Shown piece after piece: positions 26,136 through 35,885 of a stretch of DNA of 64,000 nt; positions within the stretch are counted from its first letter, which is position 1; every line of letters starts with the position of its first letter. The stretch spans positions 6,337,697 to 6,401,696 of the forward strand of contig CP036272.1 of assembly GCA_007745635.1 (NCBI GenBank), read 5' to 3'. The position numbers and the translations under genes are program-made. This DNA comes from Stieleria bergensis. Its GTDB lineage: Bacteria > Planctomycetota > Planctomycetia > Pirellulales > Pirellulaceae. A model generated the notes under the pieces. It worked only from the letters and a program-made list of their open reading frames with translations. It did not search any database and was not told the origin of the DNA.

Positions 26136-27857
26136 TCATTCCAACACATCGGCATCCAGTTTCTGCTCGTCCTCGATCAACTTCATCTCGGCGCCGAACC
26201 TCAACATGCCCTCTTCAATCACAAAACGAAAACGCTGACCATCGGGAATGGCAGTGACCTGAAAACCAATGCCAGCAGAATCGTCGCCTCGCTTGATGGC
26301 CTTGATCGCTCGTGCCATTTCTTTGGCGTCCTCTTTGTCGGCCACTGGCTGCATGGCCTCGATCATTGGCAGCATCCGTAATTGGAACTGAGTCGTTGGC
26401 CGGACTGGATTGGGATCGGCTTTTCCTGAATCGATGAATTGCTTGACTTGCTTTAACGAATCCTTGCCGGCGACCACGTACACCGCCTTTGCAGCCGTGC
26501 CCAGATAGAGGTCCATCTTCTCGCCAAACAACTCATTGGAGAGGCCTTCAACGTCCGAAAGATCAATTCGGAACCGATGCAATTTGACACCTTGATAGGT
26601 TTCCAAATCAAAGACGATCTCGGGGGCGACTGGATCGTAAGGCACCCACTCGACGAGCTCCTTGATCAGCGTCTCCAGCTTGTCACCATCGGCAACAAAC
26701 ATTCCCATCGCTACCTGAGCGTCGCCAGGGGTTGCCAAGACCTGAGCACCAAAATCAAATCTTCCGGCCAGCAACGAATCGCCAATGATTTCCATCCCTC
26801 GGCCGATGTACTCGACCGCTGCTTCGGGATCCTCAACCGGCATCAGAAGCAGCAGATCCTCGGACATCTCTGGCCACTCAGTCTTAAACTCCTCAACCGC
26901 TTCGACGACCAACGGACTAACGGCGACGGCATGGTGCAAGCTGAGCACGGCGTCCTCGCGAATCACAGAGGCGAAACGTGAGGGGATGGGCTGCCTGGCG
27001 TTCATATCCTGGGCGGTTTCAGATCCTTCGACAGCCGTGTAGGAATAGTCCAGTGCGAACAGCCCCTCCTCTGAATCGATTTCAATTCCCAAAACCAGCA
27101 ATTTCGTTTCGCGAAAGACCTTCTCGATCTCCGCCATCAATTCAGCCAAATCTTCATCATCGCCCGGTGCGACCCCACCACCGAGGTTAAAGAAGATCAT
27201 CGCAAAGCCCTGCTCAACGGATTGCAGAAACTGATCCAGAATGACCGGCGGTACTTCGGTCATCTCCAGTCGCACGGCAAGGTTGTATTGCTCCGCAAGA
27301 TCAGCGTACAACGGCAAAGGATTCGCGGGGACGAGTTCTAAACCGGCCTGACTGATACCAATGACCGCTTGATTGGCAAGCTGTTTGACAAATACATCCT
27401 GCGTCTGAACGGAAAACTTGAACGTGTCATCATCGAGCTCGGTCACCTCGCCGATCTGCGCCTCAAACTGCTTCAAAATTCCCTTGGCATTGGTCGTTGG
27501 CACAACCAGGAGCGGCTCCGGCTGCTGACCACGCATGGCCAGCAGAAAACCGACCGGCTGATCGGTGTTAACGATCGGCTTGTAGGGCGCAGAAAGCATG
27601 CCGACCAAATCGGCCGCGGCAGGTTCACCGACGACACGGGCTAAATAGGCAAGGTCCGCCTCCTGTTCATCCACGGACGCCAGCACGGCAGTGACGACAG
27701 GCTTGCTGCCGTTGGTAAATGTCTGGGCCTGCAGTCGCGAGCTCAACGCTGTGCCAGCAATCGCCATCACCAACAAAGCGGCGATCGAGCGTCGGACTCC
27801 CATGCCGACAAATAGGTTTATTTGACGAAGAGACCGAAAGAACATCGTGTGAGGCAT
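26136..27857 (-). CDS. Secreted protein of unknown family
   Basis: 573 residues from ATG 27857; ATG 27845 is an alternative, and the frame upstream to a TTG at 28031 is charged and non-signal. A signal peptide ends near LSSRLQAQ. The rest is soluble, acidic and without heme, metal or catalytic motifs that I recognise; several stretches of the type GFLLAMRGQQPEPLLVVP and SVVAGKDSLKQVKQFIDSG-like repeats of alternating beta and helix suggest two similar halves. It lies 180 bases downstream of a DUF1552 gene, with a weak terminator-like sequence between, so it may be separately transcribed. Function not predicted. Confidence 0.8.
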   Translation of the reverse strand: MPHTMFFRSLRQINLFVGMGVRRSIAALLVMAIAGTALSSRLQAQTFTNGSKPVVTAVLASVDEQEADLAYLARVVGEPAAADLVGMLSAPYKPIVNTDQPVGFLLAMRGQQPEPLLVVPTTNAKGILKQFEAQIGEVTELDDDTFKFSVQTQDVFVKQLANQAVIGISQAGLELVPANPLPLYADLAEQYNLAVRLEMTEVPPVILDQFLQSVEQGFAMIFFNLGGGVAPGDDEDLAELMAEIEKVFRETKLLVLGIEIDSEEGLFALDYSYTAVEGSETAQDMNARQPIPSRFASVIREDAVLSLHHAVAVSPLVVEAVEEFKTEWPEMSEDLLLLMPVEDPEAAVEYIGRGMEIIGDSLLAGRFDFGAQVLATPGDAQVAMGMFVADGDKLETLIKELVEWVPYDPVAPEIVFDLETYQGVKLHRFRIDLSDVEGLSNELFGEKMDLYLGTAAKAVYVVAGKDSLKQVKQFIDSGKADPNPVRPTTQFQLRMLPMIEAMQPVADKEDAKEMARAIKAIKRGDDSAGIGFQVTAIPDGQRFRFVIEEGMLRFGAEMKLIEDEQKLDADVLE

Positions 27858-27890
27858 GATGATGTTGATTGAGAAAGTAGGGCGATGAAT

Positions 27891-27916
27891 AAAAAGGGGC
27901 CACTTAAAATGCCACC
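27891..27916 (-). terminator. Weak terminator-like sequence
   Basis: On the minus strand a GGTGGC/GCCCC imperfect stem is followed by TTTTTATT. It lies between the DUF1552 stop (28040) and the next gene start (27857) and could end the long minus-strand run. Confidence 0.35.
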
Positions 27917-28039
27917 TCAGGAGCAAAACCAAATTCCGCTCCTCTTTGAGTCTATCGCCATCCCCCCTAAAGGGCAAATGAATGCCACGATCGATGGTTT
28001 TCTTTCGCCTGCCAGATCCTCGCTTTCCCAATAAATGGC

Positions 28040-29611
28040 TTAACCGCCTGCGGCCCCGGGCTTGTGGCCAAACACCGATTCCAGTGACTCAATCTTGGTC
28101 ACCTTGCGTTGCTCAAGACTGCCCGTACCGACCAAGGTGACGGGGGTTCCGCAGTGATAGGCAACGTTGTAGCGATGGAAATCTTGAAAGTTAACTTCCA
28201 GCATCACTGACTCTTGGCCTTGCACGTCCAGATAAAACAGCTTGGCCTCATCCAAATCATCAGACATCCGCAGGCGACCGCGGACCTCAAAGCGATTGCC
28301 TTGAATCTTGGCCCAACTGTCAAACGCTTTTTCTTTCCAGGGTGCATAATCGGACGCATCAAGCCCCGTCAGAAGCGAACTCGACTGAGCATATTCCTTG
28401 GTCTCAATCCCGAATTTTTCTAACAACGACAAGTGCAATCGCGCCAGCGGCTGATTCTCTGCATAGCGGACGTAACGCCCGGTTTTGACCAAGCCTTTGC
28501 CGCCAGCCAAGATAATCGGGATCCGCGTCACCGTATGGTTATCACTGTGCCCCATTCCAGAACCGTACAGCACGAGCGTGTTGTCTAGCAGCGTGCCGTG
28601 TTGATCCTTAAAGGACTTCATCCGTTCGAGCAGGTAATCAAATTTCTCCATGTGCCACAAACTGATCTTCAGAAGGCTATCGAGGTTTTCGCGACTAAAA
28701 TTCCGAAAGAAGTGTGACAGATAATGATGCTGCTTATGAATCCCGAGAAAATCAAAAATCATGCGACTATTAGAATTGCCAAGCATGTACGTGACGCAGC
28801 GGGTCTGATCGGTCCACAAAGCCAGCGTGATCAAGTCCAGCATCGCTTCTACTTGATCGTTCAAGTTGCTTGGTCGTTCAGGGCGTTGCAGCGTTGAAAA
28901 ATCAACCGAAGACTGGCTGCTGATCGTTTGCAAGCGTTTTTCAGTCTCGCGAACAACACTTAAGTACTGTTCCAGCGTCTGGCGATCCTCACGACCGGCT
29001 CGGCGGTTCAACGAACGCGCATCCTCACCGACCCTGTCCAGCAAGCTTTTCATTACTGCACGCTCCGCAGGTGCACTTAGGGGGTTGCGGAACAGACGAT
29101 CAAAGACCAGCTGAGGATCACTCTCACGAGGAATCGGCGCACCATTTTTGTCGTAGGAAATGTAGCTGCAGCCAATCTGATTGGGGAACAAACCTTCGGT
29201 GGTCAATTCCAACGAACGATGTGGGGTGTCCTTGCCGATCTGGTCTGCGATCAGTTGATCGATCGAAGCGGTTCGCGTGTTGCGGTGGTGCCCTGACAAA
29301 AATCGGCGTGTGGAGTTCGCATGTGAGGAGAACCCAAAGTCGCCCATATTGTCCAAGATCAGCAAATCGTCCTTGTGCTTGGTAAAGGGCTGCATCAACG
29401 GCGACATGCGAAAGTCGTCTTCCGAACCACCGCTGATATTCCACGACGGTGGATGAACTCCGTTCGGCTTGAACAGGGTCATGAAACGCATCGGCGGCTG
29501 ACCGTCACCAGCTTCGCGAGCACTGGCTTCCATCAGATTCAAAAACGGCAACGGCAACAAGACACCCGCACTGCCGCGGAGAAATGATCGTCGCTTTAGT
29601 TGCAAAGTCAT
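28040..29611 (-). CDS. DUF1552 protein with C-terminal extension
   Basis: 523 residues from ATG 29611, whose A is shared with the TGA stop of the cytochrome gene (TGATG); GTG 29614 is an alternative. The leader KRRSFLRGSAGVLLPLP is a Tat signal. Family segments include FMTLFKPNGVHPPSWN, HANSTRRFLSGHH and LLDNTLVLYGSGMGHSDNH. Unlike the other copies it continues for about 95 residues after the normal end, with a VRGRLRMSDDLDEAKLFYLD segment that looks like a beta-rich domain. The tight overlap implies translational coupling with its cytochrome partner. Reaction unknown. Confidence 0.92.
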   Translation of the reverse strand: MTLQLKRRSFLRGSAGVLLPLPFLNLMEASAREAGDGQPPMRFMTLFKPNGVHPPSWNISGGSEDDFRMSPLMQPFTKHKDDLLILDNMGDFGFSSHANSTRRFLSGHHRNTRTASIDQLIADQIGKDTPHRSLELTTEGLFPNQIGCSYISYDKNGAPIPRESDPQLVFDRLFRNPLSAPAERAVMKSLLDRVGEDARSLNRRAGREDRQTLEQYLSVVRETEKRLQTISSQSSVDFSTLQRPERPSNLNDQVEAMLDLITLALWTDQTRCVTYMLGNSNSRMIFDFLGIHKQHHYLSHFFRNFSRENLDSLLKISLWHMEKFDYLLERMKSFKDQHGTLLDNTLVLYGSGMGHSDNHTVTRIPIILAGGKGLVKTGRYVRYAENQPLARLHLSLLEKFGIETKEYAQSSSLLTGLDASDYAPWKEKAFDSWAKIQGNRFEVRGRLRMSDDLDEAKLFYLDVQGQESVMLEVNFQDFHRYNVAYHCGTPVTLVGTGSLEQRKVTKIESLESVFGHKPGAAGG

Positions 29612-31521
29612 CACTGTGATTCCTTGTCATCAGAAAGGGATGTTTGAACCATCGCTTCGCGCAGCGGAACGCTGATTGCGATTTCGTAAACCAAATCGCG
29701 ATACGTTCCATCGGTTTGGTTCAGCTTGTCTGTGATAGCATCGACCGTGGGGCGATCAAAGAGTTCCAATTTACGGCAAACGGCATACGAAAGCGTCCGT
29801 TCAACGATATTTTTAATCACTTGCCGACGTTTGCTGGTGACCAAGATCGACTTTAACTCCTGAAAATCGTTAAACGTTTCTCCGCTTGGCAGTTGACCGG
29901 TGGTATCAACGCTGCCTGTTTTTTGGAACTTTGCTCCTTCGTAGCGTTGGAGTGCGAAGCCCAGCGGATCGATCTTGTTGTGGCAAACAGCGCAGGCAGA
30001 ATTCGCGCGGTGCTGCTCAAAGCGTTGTCGAAATGTCATCTTCACACCCTTCGGTGCTGGTGGGACTTGACCAACATCTGGTGGTGGCTCAGGAAGATGT
30101 TCACCGAGAATCCGCTCCAGAATCCAAACACCACGCAGGATCGGACCTTTATTCATCGCCAGGATTCCAGGCATGGTCAGAATGCCACCACGTTCGACGG
30201 TTTTCTGGAGCGTGATCTTTTCATTGGGAACGATTTCACGTTCGATACCTGCGGCTTTTCGATAGCGTTTCATCTGCTTGCGATCATCGCCGTAAAAACC
30301 TTGCGTGTAGGGATTGGCAAAGGCCACGCGAGAATCAATCAATTCAATCAGTGGGCGATCTTCCTGAAACAGATAACGCATGAAGTCACGTGGCTGAGAA
30401 CGCAGGGCTTCAGCTTCGGGGACTTGCACGTTGTTCTTTTCGACTTCGCCAAGCGTCAACCACTGGTGGGCAAAGTCGGTGGACAAGCTGATCGACTTGG
30501 GGGAATCGATCATGCGATCAATCTGCTGACGGATCTGCTCAGGCGATGACAACTTCCCTTCACGGGCGGCTTTGAACAATTCTTCGTCCGGCATATCTGC
30601 CCAAAGAAAGTAAGACAACCGCTGCGCAAATTCATAATCATCAACCGCCAATCGCCCCGTACGACCATCGGCTGCGGTCTGAGTCTCTGTCCCTAAACTT
30701 CGATACAGAAACTGCGGTGACATCAGAATGCGTTTGAGAGCAAACTTGGTGGCTGTTAACACCTCCGTCTGGGAGTCCAAATCCAGCAACACATCGCTGG
30801 TGACGTGTCGCACCGGTCGGCGATAAGCGCGTGCAGCGAAGTCATTCACCAGGACCTCTGCCTGCACAGCAGTCAATCCTTGGTCCCCCACCGGACCGAC
30901 GATCTTTTCCAACAGCTCACGACGCTTGCTTGAAAACAATTCCTCGATGGCCGCATCGGCTAGATACGAGTACTGATCCCACAACTCGGTGGTTAGCGGC
31001 GCCCACTGAGTGTCATTGCAAAAGCCGCTCTTACCCGGAGGGTCAGGCGGCAACAACTTCATCACCAATGACTTTTCAATGACGGTTTGCTCGGCTTCAA
31101 CGATGGCAACTTCCAGGTCGAATCCAAACAACGTCCGCATTGTGTTGCGATACTCGACGGCACATAAGCGACGCGGCCGTAGCGTAGCGGGACGTGACTG
31201 AACCGATCGCACCAGCGTTTGGTCATACCATTGTAGAAAATCCAACCGCTGCTGTTCACTCGGCTGCAACTCGTCCTCCGGTGGCATCTCCCGAGTTCGC
31301 AATCGTTCGGCGACCGATTCCCAGACTTGGTAATGCTCTGCAGCGTTCTCGGCGGTGAGCTGTTCCAAATCAACTTGGCCACGCGCATCATCGCCTTGGT
31401 GACACTCCACGCAGTACTTCGCCAGCAGTGGCTTCACCTTGTCCTGAAAATCCACCGCCAGGGCGCAAGACCACTGCACAAAAACGAAAGCCAGTAGAGA
31501 TGCAATCCGGATGACAACCAT
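29611..31521 (-). CDS. Planctomycete cytochrome c protein (DUF1592/DUF1588)
   Basis: 636 residues from ATG 31521 (a TTG two codons upstream is unlikely). A signal peptide (MVVIRIASLLAFVFVQWSCA) precedes heme site CVECH (C37). DUF1587 follows (CAVEYRNTMRTLFGFDLE), then DUF1595 (FAARAYRRPVRHVTSD), DUF1592 (QRLSYFLWADMPDEELF), DUF1588 with CAVCHNKIDPLGFALQ (heme near 511) and DUF1585. This is the most compact of the four complete copies and lacks the PA14 insertion of the 1597-4623 copy. It overlaps the DUF1552 gene by one base. Exported, probably membrane-associated or periplasmic; substrate unknown. Confidence 0.93.
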   Translation of the reverse strand: MVVIRIASLLAFVFVQWSCALAVDFQDKVKPLLAKYCVECHQGDDARGQVDLEQLTAENAAEHYQVWESVAERLRTREMPPEDELQPSEQQRLDFLQWYDQTLVRSVQSRPATLRPRRLCAVEYRNTMRTLFGFDLEVAIVEAEQTVIEKSLVMKLLPPDPPGKSGFCNDTQWAPLTTELWDQYSYLADAAIEELFSSKRRELLEKIVGPVGDQGLTAVQAEVLVNDFAARAYRRPVRHVTSDVLLDLDSQTEVLTATKFALKRILMSPQFLYRSLGTETQTAADGRTGRLAVDDYEFAQRLSYFLWADMPDEELFKAAREGKLSSPEQIRQQIDRMIDSPKSISLSTDFAHQWLTLGEVEKNNVQVPEAEALRSQPRDFMRYLFQEDRPLIELIDSRVAFANPYTQGFYGDDRKQMKRYRKAAGIEREIVPNEKITLQKTVERGGILTMPGILAMNKGPILRGVWILERILGEHLPEPPPDVGQVPPAPKGVKMTFRQRFEQHRANSACAVCHNKIDPLGFALQRYEGAKFQKTGSVDTTGQLPSGETFNDFQELKSILVTSKRRQVIKNIVERTLSYAVCRKLELFDRPTVDAITDKLNQTDGTYRDLVYEIAISVPLREAMVQTSLSDDKESQ

Positions 31522-31663
31522 GCTCAACAGGGGTGAACGAGATCAATTCAGTAAAAGTCTTGTCGCGACCAATCGGTGCCCCATGGTAATCGAATCCACC
31601 TCGCCTGTCGTGATCAATCCCGTCCGTGCCCCACGCAAAACAAACACGCTTGCGTTTCAGCAT

Positions 31664-33091
31664 TCAACGACTTGACTTGCTGTCGGCTGAAAAGTTGGGA
31701 TTCGGTCGCATCCGTTCGGCATCCACTTCATCACGCCATGCCTCTAGCTCGGCTAACAATGCTTTGCGTCGCTGCGGAAACTGGTTAGCCAGATCGGTCG
31801 TCTCGCTCAGATCGTTTTTCAGGTTGTACAGTTCCACCGCAGCCGGATCAAAGGATTCGATCAGTTTCCAGTCGCCTTTGCGAATCACGCTTGAAGGATG
31901 GCTAGAGGGATGCTGGTTGTAATGTGGGAAATGCCAAAACAAAGCCTCTCGCGAGAGCGTCTCTGTTTCACTTAACAGGGGCTGCAAATTGACTCCATCA
32001 AGATGCTGAGACGGCAACATCGACAACCCCGCTGCCGCCAAGCAAGTGGGGTACAAATCGCTACTGATCACCGGCTCGTCGACCACGCGACCGGGAGTTG
32101 CCAGCCCCGGCCATTTCACAATCAACGGGACGCGAATCCCACCCTCGTAATAGGCTCCTTTGTTCGCACGCAGCGGAGCATTGCTGGTGGCGTTGTAGAA
32201 CCCACCATTATCGGAGGTAAAGATCACCATGGTATTGTCTGCCAAACCCTCTTGTTGCAAGGCAGCCATCACGCGTCCAACACTTTGATCAATGCTTTCC
32301 ACCATCGCTGCATAAACGGCTTTTCCTTGCCGCTTAGCCTTGGTCACGCCTTCGTACTTGGCAACCAATTTTTTTGGCGCTTGCAACGGGGTGTGAACAC
32401 CATAGTGTGGGAAGTACAGAAAGAACGGCTTCCCGTCGGTCTCTGAAATCAACTTCACTGCCTCGTCGGTCAGGCGGTCGGTCAAGTACTCACCCGCATC
32501 GCCATCGGGCAGCACATGCCATCTCGCTCGATGCGTCGTGGTCGGGATTTTCCAGTTCCCTTGGTAGGGATAAAAGTACTGGCCCGGTGCGCCATGTGCG
32601 TTGCCAGCAACGTTGATATCAAATCCATGATGCTCAGGCAGACAAAACGGCTCACTGCCCAAGTGCCACTTGCCAAGATGAATGGTCCGATACCCAGCTC
32701 GCTGCAACGCTTCTGCGAGTGTGAATTCTTCCACAGGAAGCCCGCGAAGCTTACGCCCTTCGATTAACTTTGCTTGCGGATCCCAACGCCCCGATGGCAA
32801 CCAATCGGTTAATAACAACCTAGCGGGATACTTACCGGTCAAGATCGCCGCTCGAGTCGGTGAACACACAGCGCATGCCGCGTAAGCATCCGTAAAGCGA
32901 ACACCATCCTGTGCCAATTGATCAATATTAGGCGTGCGGTAATAGTCACTGCCCTGGCAACCCAAGTCCATCCAACCTAAATCATCGATCAAGAAAAGAA
33001 CGATGTTCATTGGCGACTTCTCCGCCGCTGGCAGTGCATGACCGGACAACACAAATAGCAGCCCGAGAGCAATCAAACGCATCAAGTTCAT
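31664..33091 (-). CDS. Sulfatase (arylsulfatase A-like)
   Basis: 475 residues from ATG 33091 (GTG 33127 and ATG 33082 also possible). After a signal peptide, NIVLFLIDDLGWMDLGCQG gives the metal-binding aspartates, and CSPTRAAILTGKYPARL the formylglycine motif (C76). HLGKWHLG and FTSDNGGFYN complete the active site. This is a type I sulfatase, probably exported and acting on sulfated polysaccharides. It lies 47 bases downstream of a second sulfatase gene on the same strand, and the two are probably co-transcribed. Confidence 0.95.
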   Translation of the reverse strand: MNLMRLIALGLLFVLSGHALPAAEKSPMNIVLFLIDDLGWMDLGCQGSDYYRTPNIDQLAQDGVRFTDAYAACAVCSPTRAAILTGKYPARLLLTDWLPSGRWDPQAKLIEGRKLRGLPVEEFTLAEALQRAGYRTIHLGKWHLGSEPFCLPEHHGFDINVAGNAHGAPGQYFYPYQGNWKIPTTTHRARWHVLPDGDAGEYLTDRLTDEAVKLISETDGKPFFLYFPHYGVHTPLQAPKKLVAKYEGVTKAKRQGKAVYAAMVESIDQSVGRVMAALQQEGLADNTMVIFTSDNGGFYNATSNAPLRANKGAYYEGGIRVPLIVKWPGLATPGRVVDEPVISSDLYPTCLAAAGLSMLPSQHLDGVNLQPLLSETETLSREALFWHFPHYNQHPSSHPSSVIRKGDWKLIESFDPAAVELYNLKNDLSETTDLANQFPQRRKALLAELEAWRDEVDAERMRPNPNFSADSKSSR

Positions 33092-33138
33092 TGGAAAGTC
33101 AAACAGTCGAGAAAAAGTGAGGCCCACAACACCATCTG

Positions 33139-34614
33139 TTACTGAGCTTTCTTGCGTCGCCTAAACGGCTTGGCATCTTGAGTTGGAACCCAGCGACGCA
33201 GCGATTCTAACGTCTGCTGAAACGAAGGGTCTGCCGCCAAGTTATTCCATTCATTGGGATCAATGCGATGGTCATACAGCTCCTCGTCACCATTGGCATA
33301 GTGAATGTAACGCCAATGATCGGTTCGCACGGCATGATTGCCGGGGCCATGGGAAGTGATCGCCGGTCGCGTCCAGACCATCGCGGGGTCGTTTAGCAGG
33401 GCAGAGACACTGACACCATCCAGTCCCGCCAGTTCAGGCAAACCACACACTTCGCTGAGCGTAGGCATCAAACAAGTTAAATCGACAGGACGATTGCAAA
33501 CCACACCTGCGTTCGCTGCGTTGGGCACCGAAACAATGAAGGGAATTCGCGTCGAGCGTTCCCACAAAGTGAATTTATGGAGATGCTGCTTTTCACCCAG
33601 ATGCCAGCCGTGATCAGACCATAGAACCACCACGGTGTTGTCTGCTTCGCCGCTTGCATCCAGAGCATCAAGCAATCGACCGACCATTGCATCAGCAAAG
33701 CTAATGCTGGCAAGATAAGCTTGCGTCAGCTCCACCAGTTTGCCTTCGCGGACGACCAGTTCGTAGTCCTCGCGTCGTTGACTTGCCATCGCCTTGCCTG
33801 CCCCGGGAAGGTCCTCCAGGTCATCTGCTCGTTGCTTGGCAAGCTTGATGGAATCAATGGGATACTTCTGGAAGTACTTCCTTGGAGCATAGAATGGCAA
33901 ATGCGGTCGATAGATTCCAGCCGCCAAAAAGAATGGCTGATCGGGCGGTTGCTTCAAAAATTCGACGGCCCACTGCACCATCTTTCCGTCACCGGTTTGC
34001 CGGTCCTGCTTTTCCAAAGGCCCCCAATCGAATTCTTTAGCGTTGCGAGGCGGCCTAGCCAGTTGCTTGACGCTTGACATGCCATTGAGTGGAAAGCCAG
34101 CGGGGAACGCGAAGTTGCTGACCTCGTGCCCTCGATGCAAGCGATCTTGATAGTGCCCATCAAAACGCTGCGCAAAGTATTCGTGCCAATCACTCTGGCG
34201 ATTAAACCCCGGCATGTGATGAAAGACTTTGCCGCCACCCACGACATGATAACCATGTTCGCGAAAGTGTTGCGGCAAGCTCGCCAGCGAGGGATTGATC
34301 AACTGCCACTTGGCACCATTATCGTAAACGCCCGTGCTGCCCGGTCGCCTGCCAGTCAGTGTCGCCACGCGCGAGGCATTACAAACCGGTGCGATGCAGT
34401 GAGCATTGGAAAACAACACACCGCGCGCTGCCAATCGATCAATGTTCGGCGTGCTAACATCGGGATGCCCACCCAAACATCCCACCCAGTCGTTCATGTC
34501 ATCAACAACAATCATTAAGACATTTGGTGCTGCGGCTGACAGACGGCCAGTTGCCAAACTCATGACAACGCACAGCATGAAGGTTCGACGCAGAGAGAGG
34601 GTTTGAGAAAGCAT
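33139..34614 (-). CDS. Sulfatase, iduronate-2-sulfatase-like, with CxAxR motif
   Basis: 491 residues from ATG 34614 with an export signal; a TTG at 34659 would add 15 residues. Family features are NVLMIVVDDMNDWVGCLGG, the VVGGGKVFHH segment, WSDHGWHLGEKQHLHKFTLW and the tail RYIHYANGDEELYDHRIDP, all typical of iduronate-2-sulfatase-like proteins. The formylglycine motif reads CNASR (C78) with alanine where most type I sulfatases have proline. Ala at this position is accepted in the consensus for the radical-SAM sulfatase maturase but is unusual for FGE substrates. Substrate inferred only as a sulfate ester. Confidence 0.92.
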   Translation of the reverse strand: MLSQTLSLRRTFMLCVVMSLATGRLSAAAPNVLMIVVDDMNDWVGCLGGHPDVSTPNIDRLAARGVLFSNAHCIAPVCNASRVATLTGRRPGSTGVYDNGAKWQLINPSLASLPQHFREHGYHVVGGGKVFHHMPGFNRQSDWHEYFAQRFDGHYQDRLHRGHEVSNFAFPAGFPLNGMSSVKQLARPPRNAKEFDWGPLEKQDRQTGDGKMVQWAVEFLKQPPDQPFFLAAGIYRPHLPFYAPRKYFQKYPIDSIKLAKQRADDLEDLPGAGKAMASQRREDYELVVREGKLVELTQAYLASISFADAMVGRLLDALDASGEADNTVVVLWSDHGWHLGEKQHLHKFTLWERSTRIPFIVSVPNAANAGVVCNRPVDLTCLMPTLSEVCGLPELAGLDGVSVSALLNDPAMVWTRPAITSHGPGNHAVRTDHWRYIHYANGDEELYDHRIDPNEWNNLAADPSFQQTLESLRRWVPTQDAKPFRRRKKAQ

Positions 34615-34664
34615 CTTCAACAGGAAAGAGAGGGAGCTTCGATCAACGCAGGGCAGCAACCATG

Positions 34665-35807
34665 CTACGGGGATGGATCCAAGAATCGTTTCACCGACAA
34701 AAAGTCGATCGCCTGGCGATCCACCTTCCGATCAACCAGTTCCGCCGCAACGGCGCCAAGTGCACTCGTGAACTTGAATCCATGCCCGGAGAGTCCAGCA
34801 ACCAGAGTCACCTGCGGAGAATCAGGTAACGTATCGACGACAAAGTTCTCATCCGGAGTGCAGGTATAATAGCACCCAGCCCACTGGCTGAGTGTCGTCG
34901 AAGCGGCCGGCAAACAAACGCTGATAAAGTCCTGGCAGAGCTGCTGATCGTACTCGTCGGGTCGATGTTGCTGGCCTTGCATGGATTCAACGACTTGCCC
35001 ACCGCTATGCCGTGCCAATTTTAATCCGACACCGGGATCATGGGGTGTGCCGTAAAAATGTCCGCGAGGAGTTTCGAAGAAGTAACACGGAAAAGCTGGC
35101 TCATCATACGTCTGATCGGTGACCTGGAACCAATACAGGTGCTTGCGAAGAATCTTTAATGGAATGCCATGACTGGCAAGCCACTCATTCGCCCAAGGAC
35201 CACCTGCCAGCACTAAACTCCCGGCCTGATAACGAGCCCGATCTGTCACCACAGAGACACTGGCTGGCTGTGTCTCCCATGACACCATTGGCTCGCCATA
35301 GCGCAGCGCTGCACCCAAATTCTCGGCCAGTGACAGATGCGTTTGGACGCAACGTTCCACGTCAAGGCACCCCGCATTGACCTCACGAATCACTCTCCAA
35401 TCGCTTGGTCCAGCGATACCGGGATAACGCTGCATCGCATCTGCCATCGTGAACTCTTCAATCGGCAGCTCGTACTGCTTGGCACTAGATCGAACACCGG
35501 GGATCACAACTCCATCCTCGGGACCAACTTCAATGAGCCCCGTGCGATGAAACACGATTTCGCCGCTTGCCCGCTCAACTTCATCCCAGCCACGATACGC
35601 ACGCTTCAACAGCGGGACATAGCTGGGGTGTTCAAAATAAGCTTGACGAATCACTCGCGTGCGTCCGTGAGAACTACCGTGGACATGCGGCGGGTGATAC
35701 AAGTCCAAACCAAGCACGCGCTGTCCCGTTTTGGCCAGGTGATAGGCCGCGGAACTGCCCACGCCGCCCAAACCGACGACGATCACATCATAGGTTTCAA
35801 CGGACAT
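34665..35807 (-). CDS. Sarcosine oxidase/N-methyltryptophan oxidase-like flavoprotein
   Basis: 380 residues from ATG 35807 (GTG 35819 possible). The N-terminus VIVVGLGGVGSSAAYHL is the FAD-binding Rossmann motif, HVHGSSHGRTRVIRQAYFEH is the family signature, and CYYTCTPDENFVVD includes Cys312 at the position that covalently binds FAD in monomeric sarcosine oxidase. The end GLSGHGFKFTSALG closes the FAD site. It would oxidise a secondary amine such as sarcosine or an N-methyl amino acid, giving hydrogen peroxide and formaldehyde. It has no signal peptide, so it is cytoplasmic. It lies 51 bases upstream of the sulfatase gene. Confidence 0.9.
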   Translation of the reverse strand: MSVETYDVIVVGLGGVGSSAAYHLAKTGQRVLGLDLYHPPHVHGSSHGRTRVIRQAYFEHPSYVPLLKRAYRGWDEVERASGEIVFHRTGLIEVGPEDGVVIPGVRSSAKQYELPIEEFTMADAMQRYPGIAGPSDWRVIREVNAGCLDVERCVQTHLSLAENLGAALRYGEPMVSWETQPASVSVVTDRARYQAGSLVLAGGPWANEWLASHGIPLKILRKHLYWFQVTDQTYDEPAFPCYFFETPRGHFYGTPHDPGVGLKLARHSGGQVVESMQGQQHRPDEYDQQLCQDFISVCLPAASTTLSQWAGCYYTCTPDENFVVDTLPDSPQVTLVAGLSGHGFKFTSALGAVAAELVDRKVDRQAIDFLSVKRFLDPSP

Positions 35808-35885
35808 GAATGACCTCACAGGAATGCACCGTGAATAATGTGTCGACGCTGGCGTCTGGGATGGCTGCGAGCAGTCTTGATCGGT

